Source of the DNA: Mycolicibacterium parafortuitum
Lineage (GTDB): Bacteria; Actinomycetota; Actinomycetes; Mycobacteriales; Mycobacteriaceae
Assembly (NCBI RefSeq): GCF_010725485.1
Contig: NZ_AP022598.1
Coordinates: forward strand, 4,898,001-4,962,000
Reading direction: 5' to 3'
DNA: 64,000 nucleotides
In this document: positions 17,818-27,449 of the stretch, piece after piece
Layout: every line of letters starts with the position of its first letter
Position numbering within the stretch: position 1 is the stretch's first letter
The notes under the pieces: model-generated
What the model was told of the DNA's origin: nothing
What the model saw: only the letters and a program-made list of their open reading frames with translations
The model's database searches: none
Program-made: the position numbers and the translations under genes

Positions 17818-19277
17818 ACGAGTTCGGCTTCCGACGCCGACCGCGGTTCGTCATCCAGTGCGCCCGGCGGTTGCTGGCCGACCTTGCGGACCTTCACGAT
17901 GACGATGCCCAGTGCGAGGATCGCGCCCATCGCCACAAAGAACGCCCAGTTGATGAACCACGCGTCGGACACCGTGCGGGGCCAGACGATGTTGACGAAC
18001 GCGAATCCCGCCCACAGGACCGCCATCAGCGCCACCGGCAGGCTGAGCTTGCCCAGATGCCACGGCCCCGGCACCCACGTACCACGCAGGCGCGCAACCA
18101 ATCCGGTCACCAACGGGAACAGGAAGGCGAGGTAATAGCCCCCGGCGGTGAAGGTGACCAGCACCGAGTAGACATCGGTGGCCGAGATCAGATACACGAC
18201 AGCGCCGATCACCGTGGTGACCAGGATCGCGGTGACCGGCTGAGCTTCCGCTCTGGACAGCTTCGCCAACACCCGCGAGCCCGGCAGCACCCTGTCCCGT
18301 GCGAAGGCCCAGATGACCCGCGACGCGGAGGCCTGCAGGGCCAGGAAGCTCGCCAGGAAGCCGATCACGAACGCGAGCAGAATCGGCTTGACCCAGGATT
18401 CGCCCAGCGCCGTCCCGAGGACGTAGGTGACCGGATCGGAAACCTCACCGGAGGTGATCTTGTCGAAGTCCGGCACAGCCAGCGTGACCGCAAGCGACGC
18501 GTAGGCGATGACGACGGCGATGAACGACACCGAGAACAGCATCGCCTTGGGGACATTGCGCTGCGGCTCCTTGACCTCTTCGGCGATCGCACCCGCACTT
18601 TCGAAGCCGAGGATCGACCAGCTCGTGAATGCCAGGGCCGCCAGGAACGGTCCGGAAAGATAGGCCCACGACCATCCGCTGCTGAGGTCGATTCCCTGCA
18701 CGATGATGTCGAGGCCGTGGTGGCGGTGGAAGATCAGCAGGTAGGTGCCGAGCCCGACCGAGGCCACGATCTCGGCGATGATGCTGCCCAGCATCAGGGT
18801 TTTCAGGAAGACGCGGCCGGCGATGTTCGCGGCGGTGCCCGCCAGCAGGATCAACAGCGCGATGATGCTCTGCTGCACCGCGGTTGGGCTGGTGATTCCG
18901 ATCAGCTCCGCCAGAAAGCCTGCGCCGCCGTAGGCGACCGTGGCCATGATGATGACCAGGGCCCACATGTACACCCAGCCGGCGAACCAGCCGGTCACCT
19001 CTCCGGCAAGCCGTTTGGTCCATTGGTAGATCGACCCTTCGAACGGCCACCGTGACACCAGCTCCGCGAACGCCAGCGCGACGATGAACTGTCCCGTCCC
19101 GACGATGACGAAGGTCCACCAGAAGCCGGGACCCGCTGTCGCCAGCGACAACCCGTAGATGCCGTACATCGCCACGATCGGCGAGATGAACGCGAAAGCG
19201 AACGCGAAGGCCGACCACAACGAGAACTCACGCTTCAGTTCTGTTGGTGCCGAACCATTTTCACTACTTTCCACCAT
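17814..19277 (-). CDS. APC-family amino acid/polyamine permease
   Basis: A 487-residue inner-membrane transporter with about 12 hydrophobic helices. It starts with the APC signature (LWSAFAFAFAFISPIVAMYG, with GPGFWW after it) and the loop EEVKEPQRNVPKAM typical of amine/amino-acid permeases. The ATG at 19277 follows GAAAGGGACAC. It is the first gene of the run ending at the pucR-type gene and probably imports the pathway substrate, which suggests a small amine-containing or zwitterionic compound. The divergent gap to the prenyl synthase (233 nt) should hold its promoter. Confidence 0.9.
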   Translation of the reverse strand: MVESSENGSAPTELKREFSLWSAFAFAFAFISPIVAMYGIYGLSLATAGPGFWWTFVIVGTGQFIVALAFAELVSRWPFEGSIYQWTKRLAGEVTGWFAGWVYMWALVIIMATVAYGGAGFLAELIGITSPTAVQQSIIALLILLAGTAANIAGRVFLKTLMLGSIIAEIVASVGLGTYLLIFHRHHGLDIIVQGIDLSSGWSWAYLSGPFLAALAFTSWSILGFESAGAIAEEVKEPQRNVPKAMLFSVSFIAVVIAYASLAVTLAVPDFDKITSGEVSDPVTYVLGTALGESWVKPILLAFVIGFLASFLALQASASRVIWAFARDRVLPGSRVLAKLSRAEAQPVTAILVTTVIGAVVYLISATDVYSVLVTFTAGGYYLAFLFPLVTGLVARLRGTWVPGPWHLGKLSLPVALMAVLWAGFAFVNIVWPRTVSDAWFINWAFFVAMGAILALGIVIVKVRKVGQQPPGALDDEPRSASEAELV

Positions 19278-19510
19278 CTGGTGTCCCTTTCGCCGCCTCA
19301 AGTTCAGGAAAGTATGTGCACGACGGCAACCGTCAGGCATCCTCAGTGGCAAAGCCCGGTTTGGACGCACAGTCGCCAGCTGCCCGGGTGTAGGGATCTA
19401 CAGCGTTTCCACCGGAAGTGCCCCAACCGGCACGCGCGGACATCTCCGCTGCCCATACAATCGCCGCGCCGGGATGCTCGGAAAAGGGGGATTCAGAAAG
19501 CGAGGACGCC
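19278..19510. other. Divergent intergenic region (permease / prenyl synthase)
   Basis: 233 nt between two divergent genes, expected to carry both promoters and the binding site for the pathway regulator. I see no clear palindrome or RNA element. Confidence 0.4.
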
Positions 19511-20614
19511 GTGACCGACGACGCCGTGAAGTTCTTCCTCGCATCCCTGGAGGAGCGGCTGGAGTCCGCCGTGACCTCGACCGTCGGGGCACCGCTGAAA
19601 GCCGTCGACGCCGGCCTGGAACCGATCGCGGACCTGTGCCTGTCGGCGGTCAAGTCCGGCGGTAAACGTCTGCGGCCCCGATTCGCGTTCTGGGCCTGGC
19701 GCGCGGTCGCACCCGCCGGCGCATCCCGCGCACCACTGGTGCACCTCGCCGCGGCGGTCGAGCTACTGCACGCCGCGATCCTGGTGCACGACGACGTCAT
19801 CGACGACTCCGACGTCCGCCGCGGCCAACCGTCGGTGCGGGCCGCGCTGGCCGCCCGACACCGTGCCCGCGGCGGGTCCGGCGACGCACGACAATTCGGC
19901 GATCACCTGGCGTTGCTGGTCGGGGACCTGTTGTGGTCAGCCGTGCACGACACCGTCGACCTCGCCGTCGAACCCCTGGCACCCGAGGCACGCAGGCGCG
20001 TGCGCAGTGCCTTCGCCGCGATGCGCGTCGAGGTTCTCGCCGGCCAGTTCCTGGAACTCCAGGCCCAGGCGGACCGGGACTACGCCGCCGCCACCGCCGG
20101 CAAGATCCAGCGGTACAAGACCAGCAGCTACACCGTGCTACGGCCGGTGCACCTCGGTCTCGAGCTGGCCGGGACACCGCACGGCGCGGCCCCGGACGCC
20201 CTGCAGCGGTACGCCGTCGCGGTCGGCCGCGCCTTCCAACTGCGCGACGACCTGTCCGATCTGTTCAGCACGACAGCGGACAGCGGCAAGCGAGTCGGCG
20301 ACGACATCCGCGGCGGAAAACCGACCGAGTTGCTCGGAGCCGCCCTGGAACTCGCTGACGCGGTTGATCGGAGAGCGCTGACCGCGGTCGTCGGCGACGA
20401 GAGCGCCGACGAGACCGTCATCGCCGAGGTCCAACGCATGATGCTGCGGACGGGAGCGACGGCCCGCATCCACGATCACATCGACGAGTTGGTCGGCTCG
20501 GCGCGCGCGGCGATCGAGGACCTGCGCCCGCACACCGAGGCCGCGGTATGCACTGGGCTCAGCGACATGCTCGCCGAATGCACCGACCTGTCGTTCCTGC
20601 CCGCCGTGAGATGA
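19511..20614 (+). CDS. Polyprenyl (geranylgeranyl-type) diphosphate synthase
   Basis: A 367-residue trans-prenyltransferase that condenses IPP with an allylic diphosphate. It has the first Asp-rich motif HDDVIDDSD, then the RRG arginines, and the second motif QLRDDLSD followed by GDDIRGGKPT. The GTG at 19511 follows GAGG; a longer in-frame ATG at 19418 lacks a site and adds a non-conserved stretch. IdsA/GrcC-type enzymes in mycobacteria make C15-C20 or longer chains; the chain length cannot be read safely here. It converges on yebC with a 9-nt gap. Confidence 0.9.
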   Translation: MTDDAVKFFLASLEERLESAVTSTVGAPLKAVDAGLEPIADLCLSAVKSGGKRLRPRFAFWAWRAVAPAGASRAPLVHLAAAVELLHAAILVHDDVIDDSDVRRGQPSVRAALAARHRARGGSGDARQFGDHLALLVGDLLWSAVHDTVDLAVEPLAPEARRRVRSAFAAMRVEVLAGQFLELQAQADRDYAAATAGKIQRYKTSSYTVLRPVHLGLELAGTPHGAAPDALQRYAVAVGRAFQLRDDLSDLFSTTADSGKRVGDDIRGGKPTELLGAALELADAVDRRALTAVVGDESADETVIAEVQRMMLRTGATARIHDHIDELVGSARAAIEDLRPHTEAAVCTGLSDMLAECTDLSFLPAVR

Positions 20615-20623
20615 CCGCGCGGA

Positions 20624-21379
20624 TCAGTCCTCGTCGAGCTGTGCGGCGACGTCGTCCGGGATGTCGAGGTTGGTGAAGACGTTCTGCACGTCGTCGCTGT
20701 CCTCCAGCGCATCGACCAGCTTGAGCACCTTGCGGGCGCCCTCGAGATCCACCGGTACCGTCACCGACGGCTGGAAGCTCGCCTCGGCCGACTCGTAGTC
20801 GATCCCGGCGTCCTGAAGAGCGGTCCGCACCGCGACCAGATCGGTTGGCTCGGAGATGATCTCGAAGCTCTCGCCGAGGTCGTTGACGTCCTCGGCGCCG
20901 GCGTCAAGCACCGCGGCGAGCACGTCGTCCTCGGTGAGGTCGTTCTTGTCGAGCGTGACCACGCCCTTGCGGGTGAACAGGTAGGACACCGAGCCGGGGT
21001 CGGCCATGTTGCCGCCGTTGCGGGTCATCGCGACCCTGACCTCACCCGCGGCGCGGTTGCGATTGTCGGTCAGGCACTCGACGAGGATCGCGACACCGTT
21101 GGGTCCGTACCCCTCGTAGGTGATGGTCTGCCAGTCGGCGCCGCCGGCCTCTTCACCGGCGCCGCGCTTGCGCGCGCGCTCGATGTTGTCGTTGGGGACC
21201 GAGTTCTTCTTGGCCTTCTGGATGGCGTCGTACAGCGTCGGATTGCCGCCGGGGTCACCGCCGCCGGTCCTGGCCGCCACCTCGATGTTCTTGATCAGCT
21301 TCGCGAAGTTCTTGCCGCGACGCGCGTCGATCACGGCCTTCTTGTGCTTGGTGGTGGCCCACTTGGAATGGCCGCTCAT
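20624..21379 (-). CDS. yebC: YebC/PmpR family protein
   Basis: A 251-residue TACO1/YebC protein. The start [14 protein letters not shown] and the acidic C-terminal domains are diagnostic. Members were described as transcriptional regulators (PmpR); later work ties some to translation of proline stretches. It corresponds to M. tuberculosis Rv2603c, ahead of the pdxT-tesB2-pdxS group. That proposed role is of interest because this genome window also encodes a very proline-rich protein. Confidence 0.95.
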   Translation of the reverse strand: MSGHSKWATTKHKKAVIDARRGKNFAKLIKNIEVAARTGGGDPGGNPTLYDAIQKAKKNSVPNDNIERARKRGAGEEAGGADWQTITYEGYGPNGVAILVECLTDNRNRAAGEVRVAMTRNGGNMADPGSVSYLFTRKGVVTLDKNDLTEDDVLAAVLDAGAEDVNDLGESFEIISEPTDLVAVRTALQDAGIDYESAEASFQPSVTVPVDLEGARKVLKLVDALEDSDDVQNVFTNLDIPDDVAAQLDED

Positions 21380-21555
21380 GCAGGTACTACCTTCTTCGTC
21401 TGATCGTCGGGGCGAGCTACATCAAAGTCCGATCGATCAGTCTACGTGGGCGTTCGCCCGGTTTCCGAACGTGTACACCGCGAAATCGCCGAGACTTCGA
21501 CCTGGAAGTCCGCTGTGAGCGGTGTTACATGGGCCACAAATGGTGCCCAGCTTAT

Positions 21556-21571
21556 CTTACTCAGGAGTAAG
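21556..21571. promoter_or_regulatory. Perfect inverted repeat at the acyl-CoA dehydrogenase start
   Basis: CTTACTCAGGAGTAAG is a perfect 7+2+7 inverted repeat ending 10 nt before the ATG and covering the likely ribosome site. It is a good candidate for a TetR- or FadR-type operator controlling the acyl-CoA dehydrogenase. The binding protein is not identified; no regulator gene lies next to it. Confidence 0.65.
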
Positions 21572-21581
21572 GTCATCTGCC

Positions 21582-22793
21582 ATGACCTTCTCTCTCGAGC
21601 TGTCCCCGGACCTGGTCGACGTCCAGAAGTGGGTTCACGAGTTCGCCGCCGACGTCGTCCGCCCCGCCGCCGCCGAATGGGACGAACGGGAGGAGACGCC
21701 GTGGCCGGTCATCCAGGAGGCCGCCAAGGTCGGCCTCTACTCGATGGAGTTGTTCGCCGAGCAGGCCGCCGAACCGTCCGGCCTGGGCATGATCGTGGTC
21801 TTCGAGGAGATGTTCTGGGGTGATGCCGGCATCGCGCTGGCGATCCTCGGAACCGGCCTCGCGGCGGCCTCGCTGGCCGCCAACGGCACCCCGGAGCAGG
21901 TCGGCGAATGGGTGCCGCAGATGTTCGGCACCATCGACGAACCCAAGGTCGCGGCGTTCTGTTCGTCCGAGCCCGGCGCGGGTTCCGACGTCGGCGCCAT
22001 CCTGACCCGCGCCCGCTACGACGAGGCGACCGACGAGTGGGTGCTCAACGGCACCAAGACGTGGGCGACCAACGGCGGCATCGCCAACGTCCACGTCGTC
22101 GTCGCGTCGGTGCACCCGGAACTCGGCGCGCGCGGTCAGGCGTCGTTCATCATCCCGCCCGGCACCAAGGGCCTGAGCCAGGGCCAGAAGTTCCGCAAGC
22201 ACGGAATCCGCGCGTCGCACACCGCCGAGGTGGTGCTCGAGGACGTCCGCATCCCGGGCCGGATGATCATCGGCGGCAAGGAGAAGTTCGACGCCCGCAT
22301 CGCCAGGGTGCGCGAGGGCAAGAAAGCCGCGGGCCAGGCCGCGATGGCCACGTTCGAGCGGACCCGCCCCACCGTCGGCGCGATGGCCGTCGGCGTGGCC
22401 CGGGCCGCCTACGAATACGCCCGTGACTACTCGCTGGAACGCGAGCAGTTCGGCCGCAAGATCGGCGAGTTCCAGGCCGTCGCGTTCAAGCTCGCCGACA
22501 TGAAGGCACGCATCGACGCCGCCCGCCTGCTCGTGTACCGCGCCGGCTGGATGGCCCGCAACGGTAAACCCTTCGAGAACGCCGAGGGGTCGATGGCCAA
22601 GCTCGTCGCCAGCGAGACCGCCGTGCACGTGACCGACGAAGCCATCCAGATCCTCGGCGGAAACGGCTACACCCGCGACTACCCCGTCGAGCGGATGCAC
22701 CGCGACGCGAAGATCTTCACGATCTTCGAGGGCACCAGCGAGATCCAGCGGCTGGTGATGGCCCGCGCGATCACCGGGCTGCCGATCCGCTGA
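21582..22793 (+). CDS. Acyl-CoA dehydrogenase
   Basis: A 403-residue flavoprotein that introduces the alpha-beta double bond in acyl-CoA esters. It has [12 protein letters not shown] and KTWATNGG (FAD/substrate region), [31 protein letters not shown], and the catalytic-base motif IFEGTSEIQ with Glu383. It is a single gene, convergent with pdxT, under what looks like its own palindromic operator. The chain-length preference cannot be stated. Confidence 0.93.
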   Translation: MTFSLELSPDLVDVQKWVHEFAADVVRPAAAEWDEREETPWPVIQEAAKVGLYSMELFAEQAAEPSGLGMIVVFEEMFWGDAGIALAILGTGLAAASLAANGTPEQVGEWVPQMFGTIDEPKVAAFCSSEPGAGSDVGAILTRARYDEATDEWVLNGTKTWATNGGIANVHVVVASVHPELGARGQASFIIPPGTKGLSQGQKFRKHGIRASHTAEVVLEDVRIPGRMIIGGKEKFDARIARVREGKKAAGQAAMATFERTRPTVGAMAVGVARAAYEYARDYSLEREQFGRKIGEFQAVAFKLADMKARIDAARLLVYRAGWMARNGKPFENAEGSMAKLVASETAVHVTDEAIQILGGNGYTRDYPVERMHRDAKIFTIFEGTSEIQRLVMARAITGLPIR

Positions 22794-22799
22794 GCGCCG

Positions 22800-23387
22800 C
22801 TACGCCAGCGAGTTGACGAACAGCTTGTGCACCCGGCGGTCGCCGGTCACCTCAGGGTGGAACGCCGTGGCCAGCATCCTGCCCTGACGCACCGCGACCG
22901 GGTGTCCGGCGGCCCGGGCCAGCACCTCGACGTCCGGACCGACCCGCTCCACCCACGGCGCCCGGATGAACACCGCGTGCACCGGCCCGTCCAGCCCGGT
23001 GAACTCGATGCCCTCCTCGAACGAGTCCACCTGACGACCGAATGCGTTGCGGCGCACCGTCATATCGATCCCGTGCAGCGGCAGCGCCGCCCGCCCGGGC
23101 ACACCCGCGTCGGCGATCTCGGTGGCCAGCAGGATCATCCCGGCGCACGACCCGTAGGCCGGCATCCCGTCGGCCAGCCGGGCCCGCAAGGGCTCCAGCA
23201 GATCGAACTCACGCAGCAGATGGCTCATCGTCGTCGACTCGCCGCCGGGGATCACCAGCCCGTCCACCGCCGCGAGCTCGGCCGGGCGGCGCACCGTGAT
23301 CGCGTCCGCGCCCGCCTCGCGCAGCGCCGCCAGATGTTCGCGGGTGTCGCCCTGCAGGGCCAGCACCCCGACCGTCGGGGAACTCAC
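22800..23387 (-). CDS. pdxT: Pyridoxal 5'-phosphate synthase glutaminase subunit PdxT
   Basis: The 195-residue class I glutaminase that feeds ammonia to PdxS for PLP synthesis. It shows [19 protein letters not shown], the nucleophile elbow [10 protein letters not shown] and the His-Glu pair in [10 protein letters not shown]. The GTG at 23387 overlaps the tesB stop by 4 nt; longer frames run into tesB. Its partner pdxS lies one gene upstream in the operon. Confidence 0.96.
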   Translation of the reverse strand: MSSPTVGVLALQGDTREHLAALREAGADAITVRRPAELAAVDGLVIPGGESTTMSHLLREFDLLEPLRARLADGMPAYGSCAGMILLATEIADAGVPGRAALPLHGIDMTVRRNAFGRQVDSFEEGIEFTGLDGPVHAVFIRAPWVERVGPDVEVLARAAGHPVAVRQGRMLATAFHPEVTGDRRVHKLFVNSLA

Positions 23388-24232
23388 TTCGGGGTCGGGG
23401 TGAAATCGCGGCTGAACCGGGTCAGCCCCTCCTGCATGACCGCGGCCACCATCTCGCCGTAGCGGTTGAAGATCTTGCCCTGGGTCAGCGCGCGACCGCC
23501 GCACGCCGACGGCGAGGACTGGTCGTAGAGCATCCACTCGTCGGCGCGGAACGGCCGCATGAACCACATCGCGTGATCCAGCGAGGCCACCATCAGGTGC
23601 TGGCGCTCCTCGATGTGGTTGACCTGGGCCGAGCCGAGCAGCGTCAGATCACTCAGATACGCCAGCGCGCAGATGTGCAGCACCGGATCGTCGGGCAGCG
23701 GGTCCCGGTGCCGGAACCACACCTGCTGCTGAGAAGCCTTGCCGGGCACCTTGTTCAGCTGATCCCGCGGCACGATCCGGACGTCCCACTCGTCGAACTG
23801 CCGGAAGCTCGCGTCGTCGAACACGCGGCTGGCCGCCTTGAAATCGGGGATGTCGTCGGGCGGCGGCGCCACCGGCATCACGTCTTGGTGTTCGATACCG
23901 CTCTGGTCGGTCTGGAACGACGCCGACATCGAGAAGATCGTCTCGCCGTGCTGGATCGCGCTGACCCGGCGGGTGCAGAACGATCCGCCGTCGCGGATCC
24001 GCTCGACGGTGTAGACCGTCGGAGACCGGGCGTCGCCGCCGCGCAGGAAGTAGCCGTGCAGCGAGTGCACCTGGAACTTCGGGTCGACGGTACGCACCGC
24101 CGACACCAGCGACTGACCCGCGACGTGACCGCCGAACGTGCGCTGCAGGAACCCGGACTCCGGGCTGAACACACCGCCGCGGTAGATGTTGACCTCGAGT
24201 TGCTCGAGGTCAAGGATCTCTTCGATCGCCAT
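23384..24232 (-). CDS. tesB2: Acyl-CoA thioesterase II (TesB2)
   Basis: A 282-residue double-hotdog thioesterase that hydrolyses medium and long acyl-CoA. It has [27 protein letters not shown] and, in the second hotdog, [16 protein letters not shown]. It is sandwiched between pdxS and pdxT as in M. tuberculosis (Rv2605c). The start codon overlaps the stop of a 9-codon mini-ORF (TAATG), an unusual start context. Confidence 0.94.
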   Translation of the reverse strand: MAIEEILDLEQLEVNIYRGGVFSPESGFLQRTFGGHVAGQSLVSAVRTVDPKFQVHSLHGYFLRGGDARSPTVYTVERIRDGGSFCTRRVSAIQHGETIFSMSASFQTDQSGIEHQDVMPVAPPPDDIPDFKAASRVFDDASFRQFDEWDVRIVPRDQLNKVPGKASQQQVWFRHRDPLPDDPVLHICALAYLSDLTLLGSAQVNHIEERQHLMVASLDHAMWFMRPFRADEWMLYDQSSPSACGGRALTQGKIFNRYGEMVAAVMQEGLTRFSRDFTPTPK

Positions 24233-24261
24233 TACTGTTGGTTCTTCGCGCGAGCGCTCAT
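24232..24261 (-). CDS. Mini-ORF MSARAKNQQ upstream of tesB2
   Basis: A 9-codon frame whose TAA stop shares its last A with the tesB2 ATG (TAATG). It begins 14 nt after the pdxS stop. A closely related mini-ORF (MSACAKKRQT) sits in the same way before pimA. The DNA is shared too: AGCGCTYGCGCGAAGAA. It may be a leader peptide that couples translation, or the trace of a dispersed short repeat. Confidence 0.4.
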   Translation of the reverse strand: MSARAKNQQ

Positions 24262-24275
24262 CACAATTGCCGGTT

Positions 24276-25181
24276 CTACCAGCCGCGCTCTGCCAGCCGG
24301 TGCGGCACCGGGATGTCGTCGACGTTGATACCGACCATCGCCTCGCCCAGCCCGCGCGACACCTTGGCCAGCACGTCGGGATCGTCGTAGAAGGTGGTGG
24401 CCTTGACGATGGCCGCGGCCCGCTCGGCCGGGTTGCCGGACTTGAAGATGCCCGAGCCGACGAAGACGCCCTCGGCGCCGAGCTGCATCATCATCGCCGC
24501 GTCGGCCGGGGTCGCGATTCCGCCGGCGGTGAACAGCGTCACCGGCAGCTTGCCGGCCTGGGCGACCTCGACGACCAGATCGTAGGGCGCCTGCAATTCC
24601 TTTGCCGCGACGTACAACTCGTCCTCCGACAGTGAGGACAACCGACGGATCTCGCCGCCGATCTTGCGCATGTGGGTGGTGGCGTTGGACACATCCCCGG
24701 TGCCGGCCTCGCCCTTGGAGCGGATCATCGCCGCACCCTCGGTGATGCGGCGCAGCGCCTCACCCAGGTTGGTGGCACCGCAGACGAACGGGACGGTGAA
24801 CTTCCACTTGTCGATGTGGTTGGTGTAGTCCGCGGGGGTCAGCACCTCGGACTCGTCGATGTAGTCCACCCCGAGGCTCTGCAGGATCTGTGCCTCGACG
24901 AAGTGCCCGATGCGCACCTTGGCCATCACCGGGATGGTGACGGCGTCGATGATGCCCTCGATCATGTCGGGGTCGCTCATCCGCGACACCCCGCCCTGGG
25001 CCCGGATGTCGGCGGGGACGCGCTCGAGCGCCATCACCGCGACGGCGCCGGCACCTTCGGCGATGCGCGCCTGTTCCGGCGTGACGACGTCCATGATGAC
25101 CCCGCCCTTGAGCATCTCGGCCATGCCGCGCTTGACCCGGGCGGTTCCGCGAGCGGGAGTCCCCACACCTTCGGATTCCAC
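24276..25181 (-). CDS. pdxS: Pyridoxal 5'-phosphate synthase lyase subunit PdxS
   Basis: The 301-residue TIM-barrel synthase that makes PLP from ribose 5-phosphate, glyceraldehyde 3-phosphate and ammonia. It has [24 protein letters not shown], the active-site lysine region [13 protein letters not shown] and KGEAGTGDV. The start is GTG at 25181 behind AAAGGAGAA; an ATG in between is out of frame. It is separated from pdxT by tesB2, the mycobacterial order. Confidence 0.97.
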   Translation of the reverse strand: MESEGVGTPARGTARVKRGMAEMLKGGVIMDVVTPEQARIAEGAGAVAVMALERVPADIRAQGGVSRMSDPDMIEGIIDAVTIPVMAKVRIGHFVEAQILQSLGVDYIDESEVLTPADYTNHIDKWKFTVPFVCGATNLGEALRRITEGAAMIRSKGEAGTGDVSNATTHMRKIGGEIRRLSSLSEDELYVAAKELQAPYDLVVEVAQAGKLPVTLFTAGGIATPADAAMMMQLGAEGVFVGSGIFKSGNPAERAAAIVKATTFYDDPDVLAKVSRGLGEAMVGINVDDIPVPHRLAERGW

Positions 25182-25246
25182 TGCATTCTCCTTTAATCGC
25201 TACTGATCGAGTCTAGAGCCGGCCGCAAATCAATTCGATCCGCAGG

Positions 25247-26290
25247 TCAGGTGATCGACGGCAACGGCTCGGGCAGCTGCGCACCCCGCGCGTCGGCGAG
25301 CATGTTGGCCTCGTCGAGGAGCTCACCCAACTGCCGGGGGTACACGGCCTCACCGCCGGCGACCAGCTTGTGGATCATTGTCGCATCGCACCACCGGTGG
25401 CCGTGGATGTAGGTGCGCTCCAGCCCCGAGCGGCCCGCATCCGACGGCTCGAACCGGGCGGTGCGGTGCACGAAGTAGAGCTCCTCGCTGCGCATCACCG
25501 AACCGTTGAAGTCGATGACCGCGTCGCGGCGCCACACCGGGCCGACGAGATCCGGCGGGGACACCACCAGCCCGGTCTCCTCCTCGAGCTCGCGCGCCGC
25601 CGCCTGCACCAGAGACTCCCCCAGCTGCGCCGCACCACCGATGGTGAACCACCACCGCGGCGGCGGTGAGGTACCGCCCAGCGCGGCCGGGTCAGATCCG
25701 CACAGCAACAACACGGCACCGCCCTCGTCGAGCAGCACGATGCGCGCCGAAGTCCTCCTGCGCGCCGGCGCCGGCTCCCGCGCCGACACCTCGCCACCCT
25801 CAGCGATCTCGAAATAGGTTGGCAGGGCGGCGGTTCCACCCAGCCGCAGCACACGCACCAGTGGCCGCTCGCGCAACGCCAGCGTGTCGCGCACCGCATC
25901 GTTGTGGAACCGGCGGGCCAGCAGCACCCGCGCCTCGGCATCGGCCAGCTCGGCGACCAGCGCCGGTGCCAACGACGACGGGTTCACCCGCGCCAGCGCC
26001 GCCGACAGCTCGTTCTCGGCCGCCTCCCGAGGCGCCCGCGGCGCCCGCTCGGCGGCGTCGGCCAACGCCGCCAGCCGCTTGCCCTCCGGACCACCGCCGT
26101 AGGCCTCCACCGCCACGGCGCGGGCCACCACCGCCCGGCGGGCCAGCGCGCCGTCGAGCGCCTGCCAGGACAGGTCGTAGCGCACGTGCAGCCGGTCCAG
26201 CCGGGTCGCGGTCTGATAGGCCCACCCCAGCACCAGCAGCACTGCCGCCACCGCCACCGCGATGACGACCGCCACGACCCACGGGATCAC
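25247..26290 (-). CDS. Membrane-anchored NUDIX hydrolase
   Basis: A 347-residue protein (Rv2609c-like). An N-terminal hydrophobic helix (VVAVVIAVAVAAVLLVLGWA) should anchor it in the membrane, followed by a helical Ala/Arg-rich linker of about 120 residues. The C-terminal NUDIX domain has a complete box G-x5-E-x7-REL-x-EE-x-GL (GAAQLGE ... RELEEETGL). The GTG start overlaps the pimA stop (GTGA). NUDIX enzymes cleave nucleoside diphosphate-X bonds; with pimA next door, a nucleotide-sugar or lipid-diphosphate substrate is possible but not shown. Confidence 0.88.
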   Translation of the reverse strand: MIPWVVAVVIAVAVAAVLLVLGWAYQTATRLDRLHVRYDLSWQALDGALARRAVVARAVAVEAYGGGPEGKRLAALADAAERAPRAPREAAENELSAALARVNPSSLAPALVAELADAEARVLLARRFHNDAVRDTLALRERPLVRVLRLGGTAALPTYFEIAEGGEVSAREPAPARRRTSARIVLLDEGGAVLLLCGSDPAALGGTSPPPRWWFTIGGAAQLGESLVQAAARELEEETGLVVSPPDLVGPVWRRDAVIDFNGSVMRSEELYFVHRTARFEPSDAGRSGLERTYIHGHRWCDATMIHKLVAGGEAVYPRQLGELLDEANMLADARGAQLPEPLPSIT

Positions 26291-27417
26291 GATTCGACCT
26301 GCACCTTCACGCCGGACCCGGCGACCGTCTCATACACCCGCAGGATCTGCTGGGCGACCACCGACCAGTCGTACCTCTGAACCGCGACCCAGGCGCGTTC
26401 CACGTAGCCGCTGCGCGCGGCGTCGTCGGAGAGCATCTCGACCAGCCCCTCGGCGAGGGCCTCGGAGTCGTCCACGGCCACCAACCTGCCCGCCTCGCCG
26501 TCCTTGAGCACCCGCCGGAAGGCATCCAGATCGCTGGCCACCACCGCCGTGCCCGCGGCCATCGCCTCCACGAGCACGATGCCGAAGCTCTCGCCGCCGG
26601 TGTTGGGCGCGACGTACACGTCGGCGCTGCGCATCGCCGACGCCTTCGCGGCATCGTCGACCTGGCCGAGGAAGCGCAGATACGGCGCCAGCGGACCGGC
26701 CTCGGTGCGCAACTGGTCCTCGTCGCCGCGGCCCACGACGAGGACCTCGACGTCAGGGAAGCGATCCACCAGCGCCGGCAGCGCGCCGAGCAGCACCGAC
26801 ATCCCCTTGCGCGGTTCGTCGAAGCGGCCCAGGAACAGCACCGTCCGCCCGGGACGCGGATAGCCGGGCAGCAGCGGTGCGGACGCGAAACTGCCGACGT
26901 CAACACCGTTGGGGATCTCGACGGCGTCGCTGCCGAGGGCCTCCATCTGCCAGCGCCGCGCCAGATCGGACACCGCGATGCGGCCGACGATCTTCTCGTG
27001 CATGGGCCGCAGGATCGGCTCGAACACCGACAGCGTCAGCGACTTCGTCGTCGACGTGTGGAACGTCGCGACGATCGGGCCCTCGGCGATGTTCAGCGCC
27101 AGCATCGACAGGCTCGGCGCGTTCGGCTCGTGCAGGTGCAGCACGTCGAAGCTGCCCTGTTGCAGCCACCGCTTGACCCGGCGGTGGGTGGCCGGACCGA
27201 ACCGCAGCCGTGCCACCGACCCGTTGTACGGGATCGGCACCGCCCTGCCGCCGGAGACCACGTAGTCGGGCAGCGTGCCCTCGGCCTCCGGCGAGGACGG
27301 CGCCAGCACGCTGACATAGTGACCGTCGGCACGCATCACCTCGGCGAGCTGCAGCACATGCGACTGCACCCCGCCGGGCACGTCGAACGAGTACGGGCAG
27401 ACCATGCCGATCCGCAT
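26287..27417 (-). CDS. pimA: Phosphatidylinositol alpha-mannosyltransferase PimA
   Basis: The 376-residue GT4 enzyme that adds the first mannose from GDP-mannose to phosphatidylinositol at the inner membrane, starting PIM, LM and LAM synthesis. It has MRIGMVCPYSFDVPGGVQSH, LHEPNAPSLS with FHTST, FLGRFDEPRKGM (phosphate-binding Arg and Lys) and GESFGIVLVEAMAAG (Glu of the GT4 motif). The ATG at 27417 shares its A with the stop of a 10-codon mini-ORF (TGATG). It lies in the acyltransferase-pgsA operon, matching Rv2610c. Confidence 0.97.
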   Translation of the reverse strand: MRIGMVCPYSFDVPGGVQSHVLQLAEVMRADGHYVSVLAPSSPEAEGTLPDYVVSGGRAVPIPYNGSVARLRFGPATHRRVKRWLQQGSFDVLHLHEPNAPSLSMLALNIAEGPIVATFHTSTTKSLTLSVFEPILRPMHEKIVGRIAVSDLARRWQMEALGSDAVEIPNGVDVGSFASAPLLPGYPRPGRTVLFLGRFDEPRKGMSVLLGALPALVDRFPDVEVLVVGRGDEDQLRTEAGPLAPYLRFLGQVDDAAKASAMRSADVYVAPNTGGESFGIVLVEAMAAGTAVVASDLDAFRRVLKDGEAGRLVAVDDSEALAEGLVEMLSDDAARSGYVERAWVAVQRYDWSVVAQQILRVYETVAGSGVKVQVES

Positions 27418-27449
27418 CAGGTCTGTCGCTTCTTCGCGCAAGCGCTCAT
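27417..27449 (-). CDS. Mini-ORF MSACAKKRQT between the PIM acyltransferase and pimA
   Basis: A 10-codon frame that starts inside the acyltransferase stop (ATGA) and ends inside the pimA start (TGATG), so ribosomes could pass through all three frames. It is near-identical at its start to the mini-ORF before tesB2 (MSARAK...). It could be a coupling leader peptide or a dispersed repeat that provides stop/start signals. Confidence 0.4.
   Translation of the reverse strand: MSACAKKRQT

Noticed and set aside
9208..19277. Mobile island with integrase or insertion sequence edges
   Set aside because: The accessory block lies in the ruvC-yebC interval, but no transposase, integrase, tRNA or direct-repeat edges are visible.
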